A stretch of DNA of 64,000 bases from Streptomyces pluripotens (GTDB lineage Bacteria > Actinomycetota > Actinomycetes > Streptomycetales > Streptomycetaceae): positions 5,208,001 to 5,272,000 of the forward strand of contig NZ_CP021080.1 of assembly GCF_000802245.2 (NCBI RefSeq), in the 5' to 3' direction. How positions within the stretch are numbered: the stretch's first letter is position 1; every line of letters starts with the position of its first letter. The translations under genes and the position numbers were made by a program. The notes below the pieces were generated by a model that saw only the letters and a program-made list of their open reading frames with translations, was not told where the DNA came from and did no database searches. Positions 54,243-63,922 of this stretch are shown piece after piece.

Positions 54243-54941
54243 ATGGTGAAGAGGACCACCGGGTACGTCACCGCCGGTGCCGTGGTGTCGGGGCAGCCCT
54301 TCGCCCCGGCCCATGAGAGCTGCTCCGAGCCTTCCTCCGCGGTCGTCCGCGATCTGCGCGGCCGAGCCGGCCGCAGCCCCCGGGCCCTGGACTTCGGTGC
54401 CCGTGACGTGGTCGTGGTCACCGGCCTGCCCGGCAGCGGAAAGTCCACGCTGATGCACCGCACGGCCGTCGGCCAGTGCGTCGATTCCCAGGACACCCGT
54501 GAGCGCTTCGCCGCCCGGCTGCCCCGCTTACTGCCGTACGCGCTCTACCGCCCCCTGGTGCGCCTCGTCCACTACAGCCGGCTGTGGCACGCCTTGCGCG
54601 CCGAGGAGGCCGTCGTTGTGCACGATTGCGGTACCCAGGGCTGGGTGCGCGGCTGGCTCGCCCGTGCGGCCCGCCGCCGCGGCGGCATCCTGCACCTGCT
54701 GTTGCTCGACGTCGCTCCCGAGGCCGCCCGGGCGGGCCAACGCCAGCGTGGCCGGGGGGTCTCCCGCCACGCCTTCCGCCGCCACTGCCGTACGACGGCC
54801 CGCCTGCTCGGCGCGGTCGAGCGGGGCCGGGTGCCTGTCGGCTGCGGCTCGGCTGTGCTGCTGGACCGGGCTGCGGCGGACACCCTGAAGCGCATCGGCT
54901 TCTTAGGCCGAGCCGGGTCAGCCGGCACTCGCCCTCGGTGA
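54243..54941 (+). CDS. P-loop ATPase/kinase-like protein of unknown function
   Basis: Protein of 232 residues with a clear Walker A, VVVTGLPGSGKSTLMHR (about 57-73), and a short P-loop kinase fold: VHDCGTQGWVRGWLARAARRRGG (about 126-148), LHLLLLDVAPEAARAGQRQRGR (Walker B-like and lid) and a C-terminal helix. This resembles zeta-toxin/adenylylsulfate-kinase-type small-molecule kinases (AAA_33), but the substrate is not evident. The first 50 residues are unstructured. ATG 54243 has GGGGAGGA upstream. It lies between the glycine riboswitch and two SseB-like genes and may form a unit with them. Confidence 0.8.
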   Translation: MVKRTTGYVTAGAVVSGQPFAPAHESCSEPSSAVVRDLRGRAGRSPRALDFGARDVVVVTGLPGSGKSTLMHRTAVGQCVDSQDTRERFAARLPRLLPYALYRPLVRLVHYSRLWHALRAEEAVVVHDCGTQGWVRGWLARAARRRGGILHLLLLDVAPEAARAGQRQRGRGVSRHAFRRHCRTTARLLGAVERGRVPVGCGSAVLLDRAAADTLKRIGFLGRAGSAGTRPR

Positions 54942-55003
54942 TGTCACCGTCACCCGCTAGCCTTCTTCTCCACAACAGCGGTTCCCAGCAGGCGGTAGAG
55001 CAG

Positions 55004-55795
55004 ATGGACTTCCCGGCGGACGTTCCCGCGGGCTTCCCCGCACAGGCACACCCCCACCCGCACGGCGGTTGGCCCGGCAATGAACTGGAGGAGGTGCTGT
55101 CGGCCTCCCTCGGCATCCCGTCCGCGGGCAGCCGGATCATCGAGGTTCTCGGCCGGAGCTTCCTGTGGATCCCACTGCCCAGCGGCGGGGGCCCGGACAG
55201 CGGCCAACTGGACCTGCCCACGCTGGAGATCGACGGCCAGGCGTACGTTCCGGTGTTCAGCTCCGAGGAGCAGCTCCGTCAGGTCTCCGGTTCCCACATG
55301 TCGTACACCATCGCACCTGCCGTGGAGTTCGCCCGCGGGCTTCCCCCGCAGGCGGGCATGGCCGTGAACCCGGGCGGTGTGGTCGGCATCCCCCTGCCAC
55401 CCGAGGCGGTCGCCGAACTGTGCCGTGGGCCCCGCACCCCGCTCGACGGCCCCAGCAGCGGCGGCCGGGTCCGTCTCTTCGAGCCCGACTGGCAGGACGA
55501 CCCGGTCGACTTCCTCTCCGCCGCCTCCGCCGAGTTCGCCGAGACCGGCGTGGTCGTCACGGCCCGCCGCTGCCTGGCCGCCGTCGAGACGGCAGACCCG
55601 GTGATGTTCGTGGGCGTGGAACTGTCGCAGTGGGAGGGCGACCTGCGCGCTCGCCCCCTGGAGGCCCTCGGCCGCGCCCTGGGCAGGGTGCCGGTGCCGT
55701 GGCCGGTCAACCTGGTCCTCCTGGACGTGACCGAGGACCCGGTGGCCGAGTGGCTGAAGAACCACGTCCGGCCCTTCTACCAGTACGGCCACTGA
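55004..55795 (+). CDS. SseB-family protein (enhanced serine sensitivity), copy 1
   Basis: Cytoplasmic protein of 263 residues. The N-terminal SseB domain (about 18-130; NELEEVLSASLG, LDLPTLEIDGQAYVPVFSSEEQL) and the C-terminal SseB_C-like region (about 135-263; ARRCLAAVETADPVMFVGVEL, WPVNLVLLDVTEDPVAEWL, RPFYQYG) are both present. SseB proteins are named for a serine-sensitivity phenotype in E. coli, but their biochemistry is not settled. A TAGCCT -10-like box at 54958-54963 lies about 40 bases before ATG 55004; ATG 54941 in the same frame is the alternative. Adjacent to the serine/glycine genes. Confidence 0.82.
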   Translation: MDFPADVPAGFPAQAHPHPHGGWPGNELEEVLSASLGIPSAGSRIIEVLGRSFLWIPLPSGGGPDSGQLDLPTLEIDGQAYVPVFSSEEQLRQVSGSHMSYTIAPAVEFARGLPPQAGMAVNPGGVVGIPLPPEAVAELCRGPRTPLDGPSSGGRVRLFEPDWQDDPVDFLSAASAEFAETGVVVTARRCLAAVETADPVMFVGVELSQWEGDLRARPLEALGRALGRVPVPWPVNLVLLDVTEDPVAEWLKNHVRPFYQYGH

Positions 55796-55960
55796 CGTAC
55801 CCGAGCGCCGCACGGCCGTGTCCGGTGTGGGTCCCGGCCGCAAACGGGACACGGCCGGTCACGGACGATTCGTACGCGTGCACGAACCCCAGGCCTCACC
55901 CCAGTGGGCGCTTAAGCTGTCTTTGAACGAGGGGCTTCCGAAGAAGGGCCGGTACGACAG

Positions 55961-56791
55961 GTGAGCGCGAGCCACAGTGGCAGCGTCGAGCACATGCTGC
56001 GCCAGGTCACGCCCGGACGCTACGACGCGTACGAGGCACTGCTGCGCGCCCTCGCCACCCCGTCCTCCGGCCAGATCTGGATGCTCCTCTGGCACGGCCA
56101 GGCCGGTTCCCCGGATGCCCAGTACGGGGACATGGAGGTCGAGGGCTTCCACTACGCCCCCTGTGTGACCTCCGCCCAGGAACTATCCGTCAGCGGCTGG
56201 AACCGCTCCTACGAGGTCGTCGACGGACTCGACGTGGCCCGCACCCTCTACCCCGACCACTACGGTCTCTGGCTCAACCCGCACGCCCCGGGCGGCGGTG
56301 TCGGCGTTCCCTGGCTCGACCTGCGCCGTCTGGCCACCGGCCTGGGACGTCAGCCCGCCGGCCCCCTGCGCCTCACTGAGCCCGTTATCGAGATTCCGCA
56401 GTTCTACGCCCTGCTCGCGCAGAATGCCCACCGCACCCCCGCCTTGCGCTCCCTGCGCCGTGCCTGGGTGCAGCCGGCGCTCGGGGCGCCGTACCTCGCC
56501 ATCGGCCTGGACGTGTACGACACCTCGCCCGCCGCGGTGGACTCGGTGCGCGCGATGATGCAGCAGTCCATCGGGGTGGTGCCGGAGGGGCTCCCGGTGT
56601 CGACGGTCGCGATGACCGACGACTACGACCCGGTGGTGATGTGGATGCGGGCCAGCGCGCGCCCGTTCTACGACCGCGAGGCCCACGTGGGTCCACCGCA
56701 ACCTCAGCCCCGTCCCGGGTTCCAGGCCCCGCCCCAGCCGCAGGCCCCTGCCGCCGGGTACGGCTATCCGCCGGTGCGCGGCGGCTACTGA
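55961..56791 (+). CDS. SseB-family protein, copy 2
   Basis: Protein of 276 residues related to the previous one. Its N-terminal half (YEALLRALATPSSGQIWMLLWHG; NRSYEVVDGLDVARTLYPDHYGLWLNPHAPGGGVGVPWLDLRRLA) and C-terminal half (ALRSLRRAWVQPALGAPYLAIGLDVYD, then MWMRASARPFYDRE) match the two SseB domains. The last 35 residues form a Pro/Gln-rich tail ending in Tyr/Gly repeats. GTG 55961 is the start; the best ribosome site (AAGGG) is rather far, about 14 bases. Tandem with copy 1, probably one unit. Confidence 0.8.
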   Translation: MSASHSGSVEHMLRQVTPGRYDAYEALLRALATPSSGQIWMLLWHGQAGSPDAQYGDMEVEGFHYAPCVTSAQELSVSGWNRSYEVVDGLDVARTLYPDHYGLWLNPHAPGGGVGVPWLDLRRLATGLGRQPAGPLRLTEPVIEIPQFYALLAQNAHRTPALRSLRRAWVQPALGAPYLAIGLDVYDTSPAAVDSVRAMMQQSIGVVPEGLPVSTVAMTDDYDPVVMWMRASARPFYDREAHVGPPQPQPRPGFQAPPQPQAPAAGYGYPPVRGGY

Positions 56792-57080
56792 GCAGGATTC
56801 ACGGGACACACGAGTTCCTCTTGTCCTGATTGCCCTTTTTGCTCCGGCGTTGTTCGGCTTACTCTTGTCCGGTCGCCGTGACGTACTGTCCGCATAACGG
56901 GAATCCCCAGCTTGCATCACGGTTGCGCATCCATTCACCGTCAAGGCTGGCGGCTGATCGCATCAGCATTGAAGACTCCCCCTTCAAGGGGCGCGGCCCC
57001 TGCGTACGAAGGACTGATTGATGCCGCTACCAGCGGCAAGTACGGGCCGGTTACCGCCGGTTGAGAGGGGTCCCAGCCTA
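56792..57080 (+). promoter_or_regulatory. Promoter/leader region of the oligopeptide transporter operon
   Basis: A 289-bp region, less G+C-rich than its surroundings (CCTTTTTGCTCC, CTTACTCTTGTCC, CATAACGGG). TTGTCC at 56865 and TACTGT at 56884 resemble promoter boxes but are only 13 bp apart. A ribosome site AAGGA at 57009-57013 precedes an alternative upstream ATG (57021). No strong hairpin. Confidence 0.4.
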
Positions 57081-58088
57081 ATGACGGCACCATTGCACGA
57101 GCCGACCGCGGAAGCGGCCGCGGCTGCGGCCGAGCAAGCGGCGGTTGCCGCCACCAATGCGAAGGCCGTTCAGGGGCGTTCCCTGGGGCGGATCGCATGG
57201 GAGCGTCTGAAGCGGGACAAGCTCGCCCTGGCCGGCGGCATCGTTGTTCTCCTCCTCATTGTGATCGCGGTGCTCGCGCCGTTGATCACGAGCCTGATCG
57301 GGCAGGACCCGGATGCCTACCACGAGTCCCTGATCGACCCGCTGTTCGGAACGCCCAGGGGGTCCCTGGGCGGCATCAGCGGCGACCACCTCCTCGGAGT
57401 CGAACCGGTCAACGGCCGCGACATCTTCGCGCGCGTCGTCTACGGTGCCCGCATCTCCCTGCTCGTCGGCTTCCTGTCCGCCCTGGTCGCGGTGGTGCTG
57501 GGCACGGTGCTCGGAGTTCTGGCCGGCTTCTTCGGCGGCTGGGTCGACTCGGTCATCAGCCGTGTCATGGACGGTCTCCTCGCCTTCCCGCAGCTGCTGT
57601 TCATCATCGCGCTGGTCTCCGTCATGCCGAACGAGATGTTGGGCCTCAGCGGTACAGGCGTGCGCCTGTTCGTCATGATCCTGGTCATCGGCTTCTTCGG
57701 CTGGCCCTACATCGGACGTGTGGTCCGCGGTCAGACGCTGTCACTGCGGGAACGCGAGTACGTCGAGGCCGCTCGCTCGCTCGGCGCTGGTCGGCTCTAC
57801 ATCCTCTTCAAGGAGTTGCTGCCCAACCTCGTCGCGCCGATCGTCGTGTACACGACGATGATGATCCCCACCAACATCCTTACCGAGGCAGCGCTCAGCT
57901 TCCTGGGCGTGGGCGTCAAGCCGCCCACGGCCTCCTGGGGGCAGATGCTCTCGAACGCGATCGACTACTACGACTCGGACCCGATGTACATGGTGATCCC
58001 GGGTGTGGCGATCTTCATCACCGTTCTTGCCTTCAACCTCTTCGGCGACGGCGTGCGTGACGCGCTGGACCCGAAGGGCTCCCGCTGA
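57081..58088 (+). CDS. Oligopeptide ABC transporter permease (DppC/OppC type)
   Basis: Inner-membrane permease of 335 residues, half of the peptide translocation channel. An OppC N-terminal segment (about 35-60; WERLKRDKLALAGGIVVLLLI) precedes the six-helix permease domain (about 105-330). The EAA loop, which contacts the ATPase, is EYVEAARSLGAGRLYILFKELLPN (about 224-247, shown in part as EYVEAARSLGAG). ATG 57081 has GAGAGGGG about ten bases upstream; ATG 57021 in frame would add 20 residues. First gene of a permease-binding protein-permease-ATPase-ATPase operon, the same order as bldK of S. coelicolor. Confidence 0.93.
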   Translation: MTAPLHEPTAEAAAAAAEQAAVAATNAKAVQGRSLGRIAWERLKRDKLALAGGIVVLLLIVIAVLAPLITSLIGQDPDAYHESLIDPLFGTPRGSLGGISGDHLLGVEPVNGRDIFARVVYGARISLLVGFLSALVAVVLGTVLGVLAGFFGGWVDSVISRVMDGLLAFPQLLFIIALVSVMPNEMLGLSGTGVRLFVMILVIGFFGWPYIGRVVRGQTLSLREREYVEAARSLGAGRLYILFKELLPNLVAPIVVYTTMMIPTNILTEAALSFLGVGVKPPTASWGQMLSNAIDYYDSDPMYMVIPGVAIFITVLAFNLFGDGVRDALDPKGSR

Positions 58089-58158
58089 ACTGCTTTACCC
58101 CAAGCGACCCGTGGCACTGCTCACGGGGCCTCTCATCAAATCCGGAGGATCCGAGATC

Positions 58159-59949
58159 GTGACTACCCAACGCACCTCAGGGCGGCGCAAGCAGGCCATG
58201 GCCGCTGCCGTCGTGGTCGCCGGGCTGCTGACCACGGCGGCGTGCGGCGGCGGCAAGGACAGCGGCGGTTCGAAGAACGGCGCGGCCGGCTTCGACGCGG
58301 CGAACAACAAGGTCGCCCAGGCCTCGCTGGCCAAGAAGGGCGGCGAGCTGAAGTTCGCGAGCACGCAGGACGCCGACTCGTGGGACACCACCCGTGGCTA
58401 CTACGGCATGGCGTGGAACTTCATGCGCTACTACAGCCGTCAGCTGGTCACCTACAAGACCGAGCCGGGCAAGGCGGGTGCCGAGCTGCAGCCGGACCTC
58501 GCCACCGACATGGGCAAGGTCTCGGACGACGGCAAGACCTACACCTTCACCCTGCGCGACGGCCTCACCTGGGAGGACGGCAAGCCGCTCACCTCCAAGG
58601 ACGTCAAGTACGGCATTGAGCGGATGTGGGCGCAGGACGTCCTCTCCGGCGGCCCGGTCTACCTCAAGAACGTGCTCGACCCCAAGGGCACGTACAAGGG
58701 CCCCTACAAGGACACCTCCGCTGACCACCTGGGTCTGAAGGCGATCTCCACGCCCGACGACAAGACGATCGTCTTCCACCTGCCGCAGGCCAACTCGGAC
58801 TTCCGGCAGATGATCGCGCTGCCCTCGGCGTCGCCGGTCCGCCAGGACAAGGACACCAAGTCCAAGTACTCGCTGCACCCCTTCTCCGACGGTCCGTACA
58901 AGTTCCAGTCGTACAGCCCGGGCAAGGGCATCGTCCTGGTGCGCAACACCAATTGGAAGGCGTCCTCGGACCCGGTCCGCAAGGCGTACCCGGACAAGAT
59001 CAGCGTCAAGTTCTTCACGAACGCCAACGACATGGACCAGCGCCTGATCGCCGGCGACTACGACCTGGACCTCAACCAGACCGGCCTGTCGCCGCAGGGC
59101 CGCACCATCGCCCTGAAGCAGCACAAGGGCAACCTGGACAACCCGGTCTCCGGCTACGTCCGCTACGCGGTCTTCCCGCAGAGCGTGAAGCCGTTCGACA
59201 ACATCCACTGCCGCAAGGCCGTGATCTACGGCGCCGACCACGTGTCGCTGCAGACCGCTCGCGGTGGCCCGGTCGCCGGTGGTGACATCGGCACCAACAT
59301 GCTCCCGCCGTCCGTGCCGGGTGCCGAGGGCCAGAAGTACGACCCGTACCAGATCGCCGGTGCCAACAAGAACGGCAACGTGGCCAAGGCCAAGGACGAG
59401 CTGAAGGCCTGCGGCAAGCCCAACGGCTTCAGCACCACCATCGCGGTCCGCAACAACAAGCCGGTCGAGGTGGCCACCGCCCAGTCCCTGCAGGCGTCGC
59501 TGAAGAAGGTCGGCATCGACGCGCAGATCGACCAGTACGACGGTTCGCAGACCGCCGGCATCATCGGTAGCCCCGCCAACGTGAAGAAGAAGGGCTACGG
59601 CATCATCATCATGGGCTGGGGCCCGGACTTCCCGAGCGTCCAGGGCTACGGTCTGCCGCTGTGGGACAGCAAGTACATCCTGCAGAGCGGTAACAACAAC
59701 TTCGCCCTGGTCAAGGACAAGACGATCGACGGGCTGTTCGACCAGTACATCAAGGCGACCGACCCGGCGAAGCAGACGAGCATCTCCACGGAGATCAACC
59801 ACAAGGTGATGGAGGGTGGCTACTACCTGCCCTTCACCTTCGAGAAGTTCATCAACTGGCGCTCCTCGCGACTGGCCAACGTGTACTCGACGAACGCGTA
59901 CAGCGGTATGTACGACTTCGTCAACCTGGGCCTGAAGTCCTCGAAGTAA
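58159..59949 (+). CDS. Oligopeptide-binding lipoprotein (SBP family 5)
   Basis: Extracytoplasmic peptide receptor of 596 residues tethered by lipid. The signal ends with a lipobox TTAAC (Cys about 29). The SBP_bac_5 fold includes LQPDLATDMGKVSDDGKTYTFTLRDGLTWEDGKPLTSKDV (about 112-151), VFHLPQANSDFRQMIALP, and the C-terminal YLPFTFEKFINWRSSRL. GTG 58159 has GGAGG ten bases upstream. Second gene of the operon, followed by a strong stem-loop before the next permease, which should keep this protein in excess over the membrane parts. Peptide specificity is unknown. Confidence 0.95.
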   Translation: MTTQRTSGRRKQAMAAAVVVAGLLTTAACGGGKDSGGSKNGAAGFDAANNKVAQASLAKKGGELKFASTQDADSWDTTRGYYGMAWNFMRYYSRQLVTYKTEPGKAGAELQPDLATDMGKVSDDGKTYTFTLRDGLTWEDGKPLTSKDVKYGIERMWAQDVLSGGPVYLKNVLDPKGTYKGPYKDTSADHLGLKAISTPDDKTIVFHLPQANSDFRQMIALPSASPVRQDKDTKSKYSLHPFSDGPYKFQSYSPGKGIVLVRNTNWKASSDPVRKAYPDKISVKFFTNANDMDQRLIAGDYDLDLNQTGLSPQGRTIALKQHKGNLDNPVSGYVRYAVFPQSVKPFDNIHCRKAVIYGADHVSLQTARGGPVAGGDIGTNMLPPSVPGAEGQKYDPYQIAGANKNGNVAKAKDELKACGKPNGFSTTIAVRNNKPVEVATAQSLQASLKKVGIDAQIDQYDGSQTAGIIGSPANVKKKGYGIIIMGWGPDFPSVQGYGLPLWDSKYILQSGNNNFALVKDKTIDGLFDQYIKATDPAKQTSISTEINHKVMEGGYYLPFTFEKFINWRSSRLANVYSTNAYSGMYDFVNLGLKSSK

Positions 59950-60005
59950 CCCCGGCACACCCGCCGTACGGCACGAAAGGCAGGTGAAGGCCGGCGCGGC
60001 GAGAG

Positions 60006-60038
60006 CGTGGGCCGCCGGAAGACCTCCGGCGGCCCACG
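60006..60038 (+). terminator. Intra-operon stem-loop after the binding-protein gene, 14-bp perfect stem
   Basis: CGTGGGCCGCCGGA (60006-60019), loop AGACC, and exact complement 60025-60038, located 57 bases after the binding-protein stop and 21 bases before the next start. Probably a partial terminator or mRNA-stabilising stem. Confidence 0.8.
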
Positions 60039-60059
60039 ATCCGCGGCGGGCCGTAAGCT

Positions 60060-61054
<995 letters not shown>

Positions 61055-61058
<4 letters not shown>

Positions 61059-62152
61059 CCGAACTCAGCAAGAGCGGAGCGGCCGTGGGCGAGCCCACCA
61101 GCGACTCGGCCGCGCCCACATCGTTCCTCGAAGTGCGTGACCTCAAGGTGCACTTCCCGACGGACGACGGTCTGGTCAAGTCCGTCGACGGACTCAGCTT
61201 CACGCTGGAGAAGGGCAAGACCCTTGGCATCGTGGGCGAGTCCGGCTCCGGCAAGTCGGTCACCTCGCTCGGCATCATGGGCCTGCACACCACGGGTCAG
61301 TACGGCAAGCGCAAGGCGCAGATCTCCGGCGAGATCTGGCTGAACGGCACTGAACTGCTGTCGGCCGACCCCGACCGGGTGCGCAAGATGCGCGGCCGCG
61401 AGATGGCAATGATCTTCCAGGACCCGCTGTCCGCGCTGCACCCGTACTACACGATCGGCCAGCAGATCGTGGAGGCGTACCGGATCCACCACAACGTCGA
61501 CAAGAAGACCGCGCGCAAGCGGGCGGTCGAGATGCTCGACCGCGTGGGCATTCCCCAGCCGGACAAGCGGGTGGACAACTACCCGCACGAGTTCTCCGGT
61601 GGCATGCGCCAGCGCGCGATGATCGCGATGTCGCTGGTCAACAACCCTGAGCTACTCATCGCGGACGAGCCGACGACCGCCCTCGACGTGACCGTCCAGG
61701 CGCAGATCCTCGACCTGATGCGGGACCTGCAGAAGGAGTTCGGCTCCGCGGTCATCATCATCACGCACGACCTGGGCGTCGTCGCCGAACTGGCCGACGA
61801 CATCCTGGTGATGTACGGCGGTCGCTGTGTCGAGCGTGGCCCGGCCGACAAGGTGTTCTACGAACCCCGCCACCCCTACACCTGGGGGCTGCTCGGTTCG
61901 ATGCCGCGCCTCGACCGGGAGCAGCAGGATCGCCTCACCCCGGTCAAGGGATCCCCGCCCTCCCTGATCAACGTCCCGTCCGGCTGCGCCTTCAACCCCC
62001 GCTGCCCGTACGCCGACATCCCGAAGGACAACGTCACGCGCACGGTCCGTCCGGAGCTGACCGAGGTCGGCAGCCAGCACTGGGCCGCGTGCCACATGAC
62101 GCAGGAGCAGCGGGAGCGGATCTGGACCGAAGAGATTGCGCCGAAGCTGTGA
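61055..62152 (+). CDS. Oligopeptide ABC transporter ATPase (DppD/OppD type)
   Basis: Cytoplasmic ATPase of 365 residues. It has Walker A GESGSGKS (about 59-66), Q-loop [13 protein letters not shown], signature [12 protein letters not shown], Walker [13 protein letters not shown] and switch [13 protein letters not shown]. The C-terminal oligopeptide/dipeptide extension holds [11 protein letters not shown] and a later Cys (AACHM), the typical Cys cluster of this subfamily. ATG 61055 overlaps the permease stop (ATGA). The stop overlaps the next ATPase start (GTGA). Hydrolyses ATP together with the DppF-type partner to drive peptide uptake. Confidence 0.95.
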
Positions 62153-63480
62153 GTGAGAACGCAGAGGACAAGCCCGTGACCATCCCTGCACAGAGCGAGG
62201 GCACGGAGGCGAAGGACTCCGGGACGGCCACTCTCACCAAGGAGGTCGCACCCGGCGAAGTGCTCCTGAAGGTGACCGGGCTGCAGAAGCACTTCCCCAT
62301 CAAGAAGGGGCTGCTGCAGCGGCAGGTCGGCGCGGTGCGCGCGGTGGATGGGCTCGACTTCGAAGTCCGCTCCGGCGAGACCCTCGGCGTCGTCGGCGAG
62401 TCGGGTTGCGGCAAGTCGACGATGGGCCGGCTGATCACCCGGCTCCTGGAGCCGACCGCCGGCAGCATCGAGTTCGAGGGCAAGGACATCACCCACCTCG
62501 GCGTCGGCGGGATGCGCCCGATGCGCCGTGACGTGCAGATGATCTTCCAGGATCCGTACTCGTCGCTGAACCCGCGCCACACCATCGGCACCATCGTCGG
62601 CGCTCCCTTCCGGCTCCAGGGCGTCACGCCCGAGGGCGGCATCAAGAAGGAAGTGCAGCGGCTGCTGTCGGTCGTGGGCCTCAACCCCGAGCACTACAAC
62701 CGCTACCCGCACGAGTTCTCCGGCGGTCAGCGCCAGCGCATCGGCATCGCCCGGGCGCTGGCTCTGAAGCCGAAGCTGGTCGTCGCCGACGAGCCGGTGT
62801 CCGCCCTGGACGTGTCGATCCAGGCCCAGGTCGTCAACCTCATGGACGACCTCCAGGAGGAGCTGGGCCTGACATACGTGATCATCGCGCACGACCTGTC
62901 GGTCGTCCGGCACGTCTCGGACCGGATCGCGGTGATGTACCTCGGCAAGATCGTCGAGCTGGCCGACCGGGACTCGCTGTACAAGGCGCCGATGCACCCC
63001 TACACCAAGGCGTTGATGTCGGCAGTCCCGATTCCGGACCCGAAGCGAAGGAACGCCAAGAGCGAGCGCATCCTGCTCAAGGGCGATGTACCCTCGCCGA
63101 TCTCCCCGCCGAGCGGCTGCCGATTCCACACCCGGTGCTGGAAGGCGACGGAGATCTGCGGGACCACCGAGCCGCCGCTCGTGGAGTTGAAGCCCGGTCA
63201 GCGCGTCGCCTGCCACCACCCGGAGAACTTCGAGGACCAGGCGCCCCAGGACACGGTTCTGCTGTCGGCGGCCAAGGAGGCGGCCGGGACGACCCCGGAC
63301 CGGACCGGTGCGGAAGGGGCAGGGGCCGAGGACCGGGAAGCCGCCTCCGAAACGGCGTCCGGGGAATCGCCGGAGGCGGGCCCTGAAGCCGGTGTTGAAG
63401 TTTCCTCGGACGCGTCCTCTGCGCGCTCGACGGAAACGGGCTCCGACTCCGGTGAACCCACGGTCGACGAGGACAAGTAG
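62149..63480 (+). CDS. Oligopeptide ABC transporter ATPase (DppF/OppF type) with acidic C-terminal tail
   Basis: Second ATPase of the importer, 443 residues. It has Walker [10 protein letters not shown] (about 85-93), Q-loop [15 protein letters not shown], signature [12 protein letters not shown], Walker [13 protein letters not shown] and switch [13 protein letters not shown]. The Cys-bearing extension [17 protein letters not shown] (about 321-337) resembles the DppD partner. The last 95 residues are an unusual Ala/Glu/Ser/Gly-rich acidic tail with no known domain. GTG 62149 overlaps the upstream stop; GTG 62176, with AGAGGA seven bases upstream, is an equally good start. Last gene before a 26-bp terminator. 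Confidence 0.93.
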   Translation: MSENAEDKPVTIPAQSEGTEAKDSGTATLTKEVAPGEVLLKVTGLQKHFPIKKGLLQRQVGAVRAVDGLDFEVRSGETLGVVGESGCGKSTMGRLITRLLEPTAGSIEFEGKDITHLGVGGMRPMRRDVQMIFQDPYSSLNPRHTIGTIVGAPFRLQGVTPEGGIKKEVQRLLSVVGLNPEHYNRYPHEFSGGQRQRIGIARALALKPKLVVADEPVSALDVSIQAQVVNLMDDLQEELGLTYVIIAHDLSVVRHVSDRIAVMYLGKIVELADRDSLYKAPMHPYTKALMSAVPIPDPKRRNAKSERILLKGDVPSPISPPSGCRFHTRCWKATEICGTTEPPLVELKPGQRVACHHPENFEDQAPQDTVLLSAAKEAAGTTPDRTGAEGAGAEDREAASETASGESPEAGPEAGVEVSSDASSARSTETGSDSGEPTVDEDK

Positions 63481-63509
63481 GGCGGTCACCGAGGACGGGT
63501 GACGAGAGT

Positions 63510-63564
63510 CCGCCACCGCGTGTGCCCCGGCAGTCCAGGACTGCCGGGGCACACGCGGTGGCGG
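63510..63564 (+). terminator. Terminator of the oligopeptide operon, 26-bp perfect stem
   Basis: Positions 63510-63535 are exactly complementary to 63539-63564, with a 3-base loop CAG. The stem begins CCGCCACCGCG and is the longest in the window. It lies 30 bases past the operon's last stop. Confidence 0.92.
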
Positions 63565-63922
63565 GGCCGGGCCAGTGGCTGGTCGCCCGGTGACTTCCAT
63601 CCGACGCCGGTCGCCGGAAGTCCGGCGGTGCCCCTGCCAGCACGGTGGTGCTGCAGTTCGGGTTCGCGCACGCATTCCCCCTGCTGAGTGGTCCGGCTGC
63701 TGAGTGGTCCGGCTCCCGCTCCGGCGGGTCGTGGGGCAGCGGGGACCGTAGAAGTGTTGACAGTGAACGGTCAATTGAGTGGTGGGGGTGTTGCGGAAGC
63801 ACCCCAATTTCGGGCGTCCGCGGCGGGACGGCTTGTCGGCCTCGACTGTTGTGTGCAAGGAAACTCATCCTGTGGGCCTGGCTTTGTAAGGTTCAGGCGG
63901 TCTGACAGGAGACAATGTCAGG
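63565..63922. promoter_or_regulatory. Upstream region of the TRIC-like gene with tandem repeat and dyad
   Basis: A 358-bp non-coding region. TGCTGAGTGGTCCGGC is repeated exactly in tandem (63682-63697 and 63698-63713). A dyad TTGAC-N8-GTCAA lies at 63757-63774; its left arm is also a consensus-like -35 (TTGACA), but no fitting -10 follows at 17 bp. AGGAG at 63907-63911 is the ribosome site of the next gene. Confidence 0.45.
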
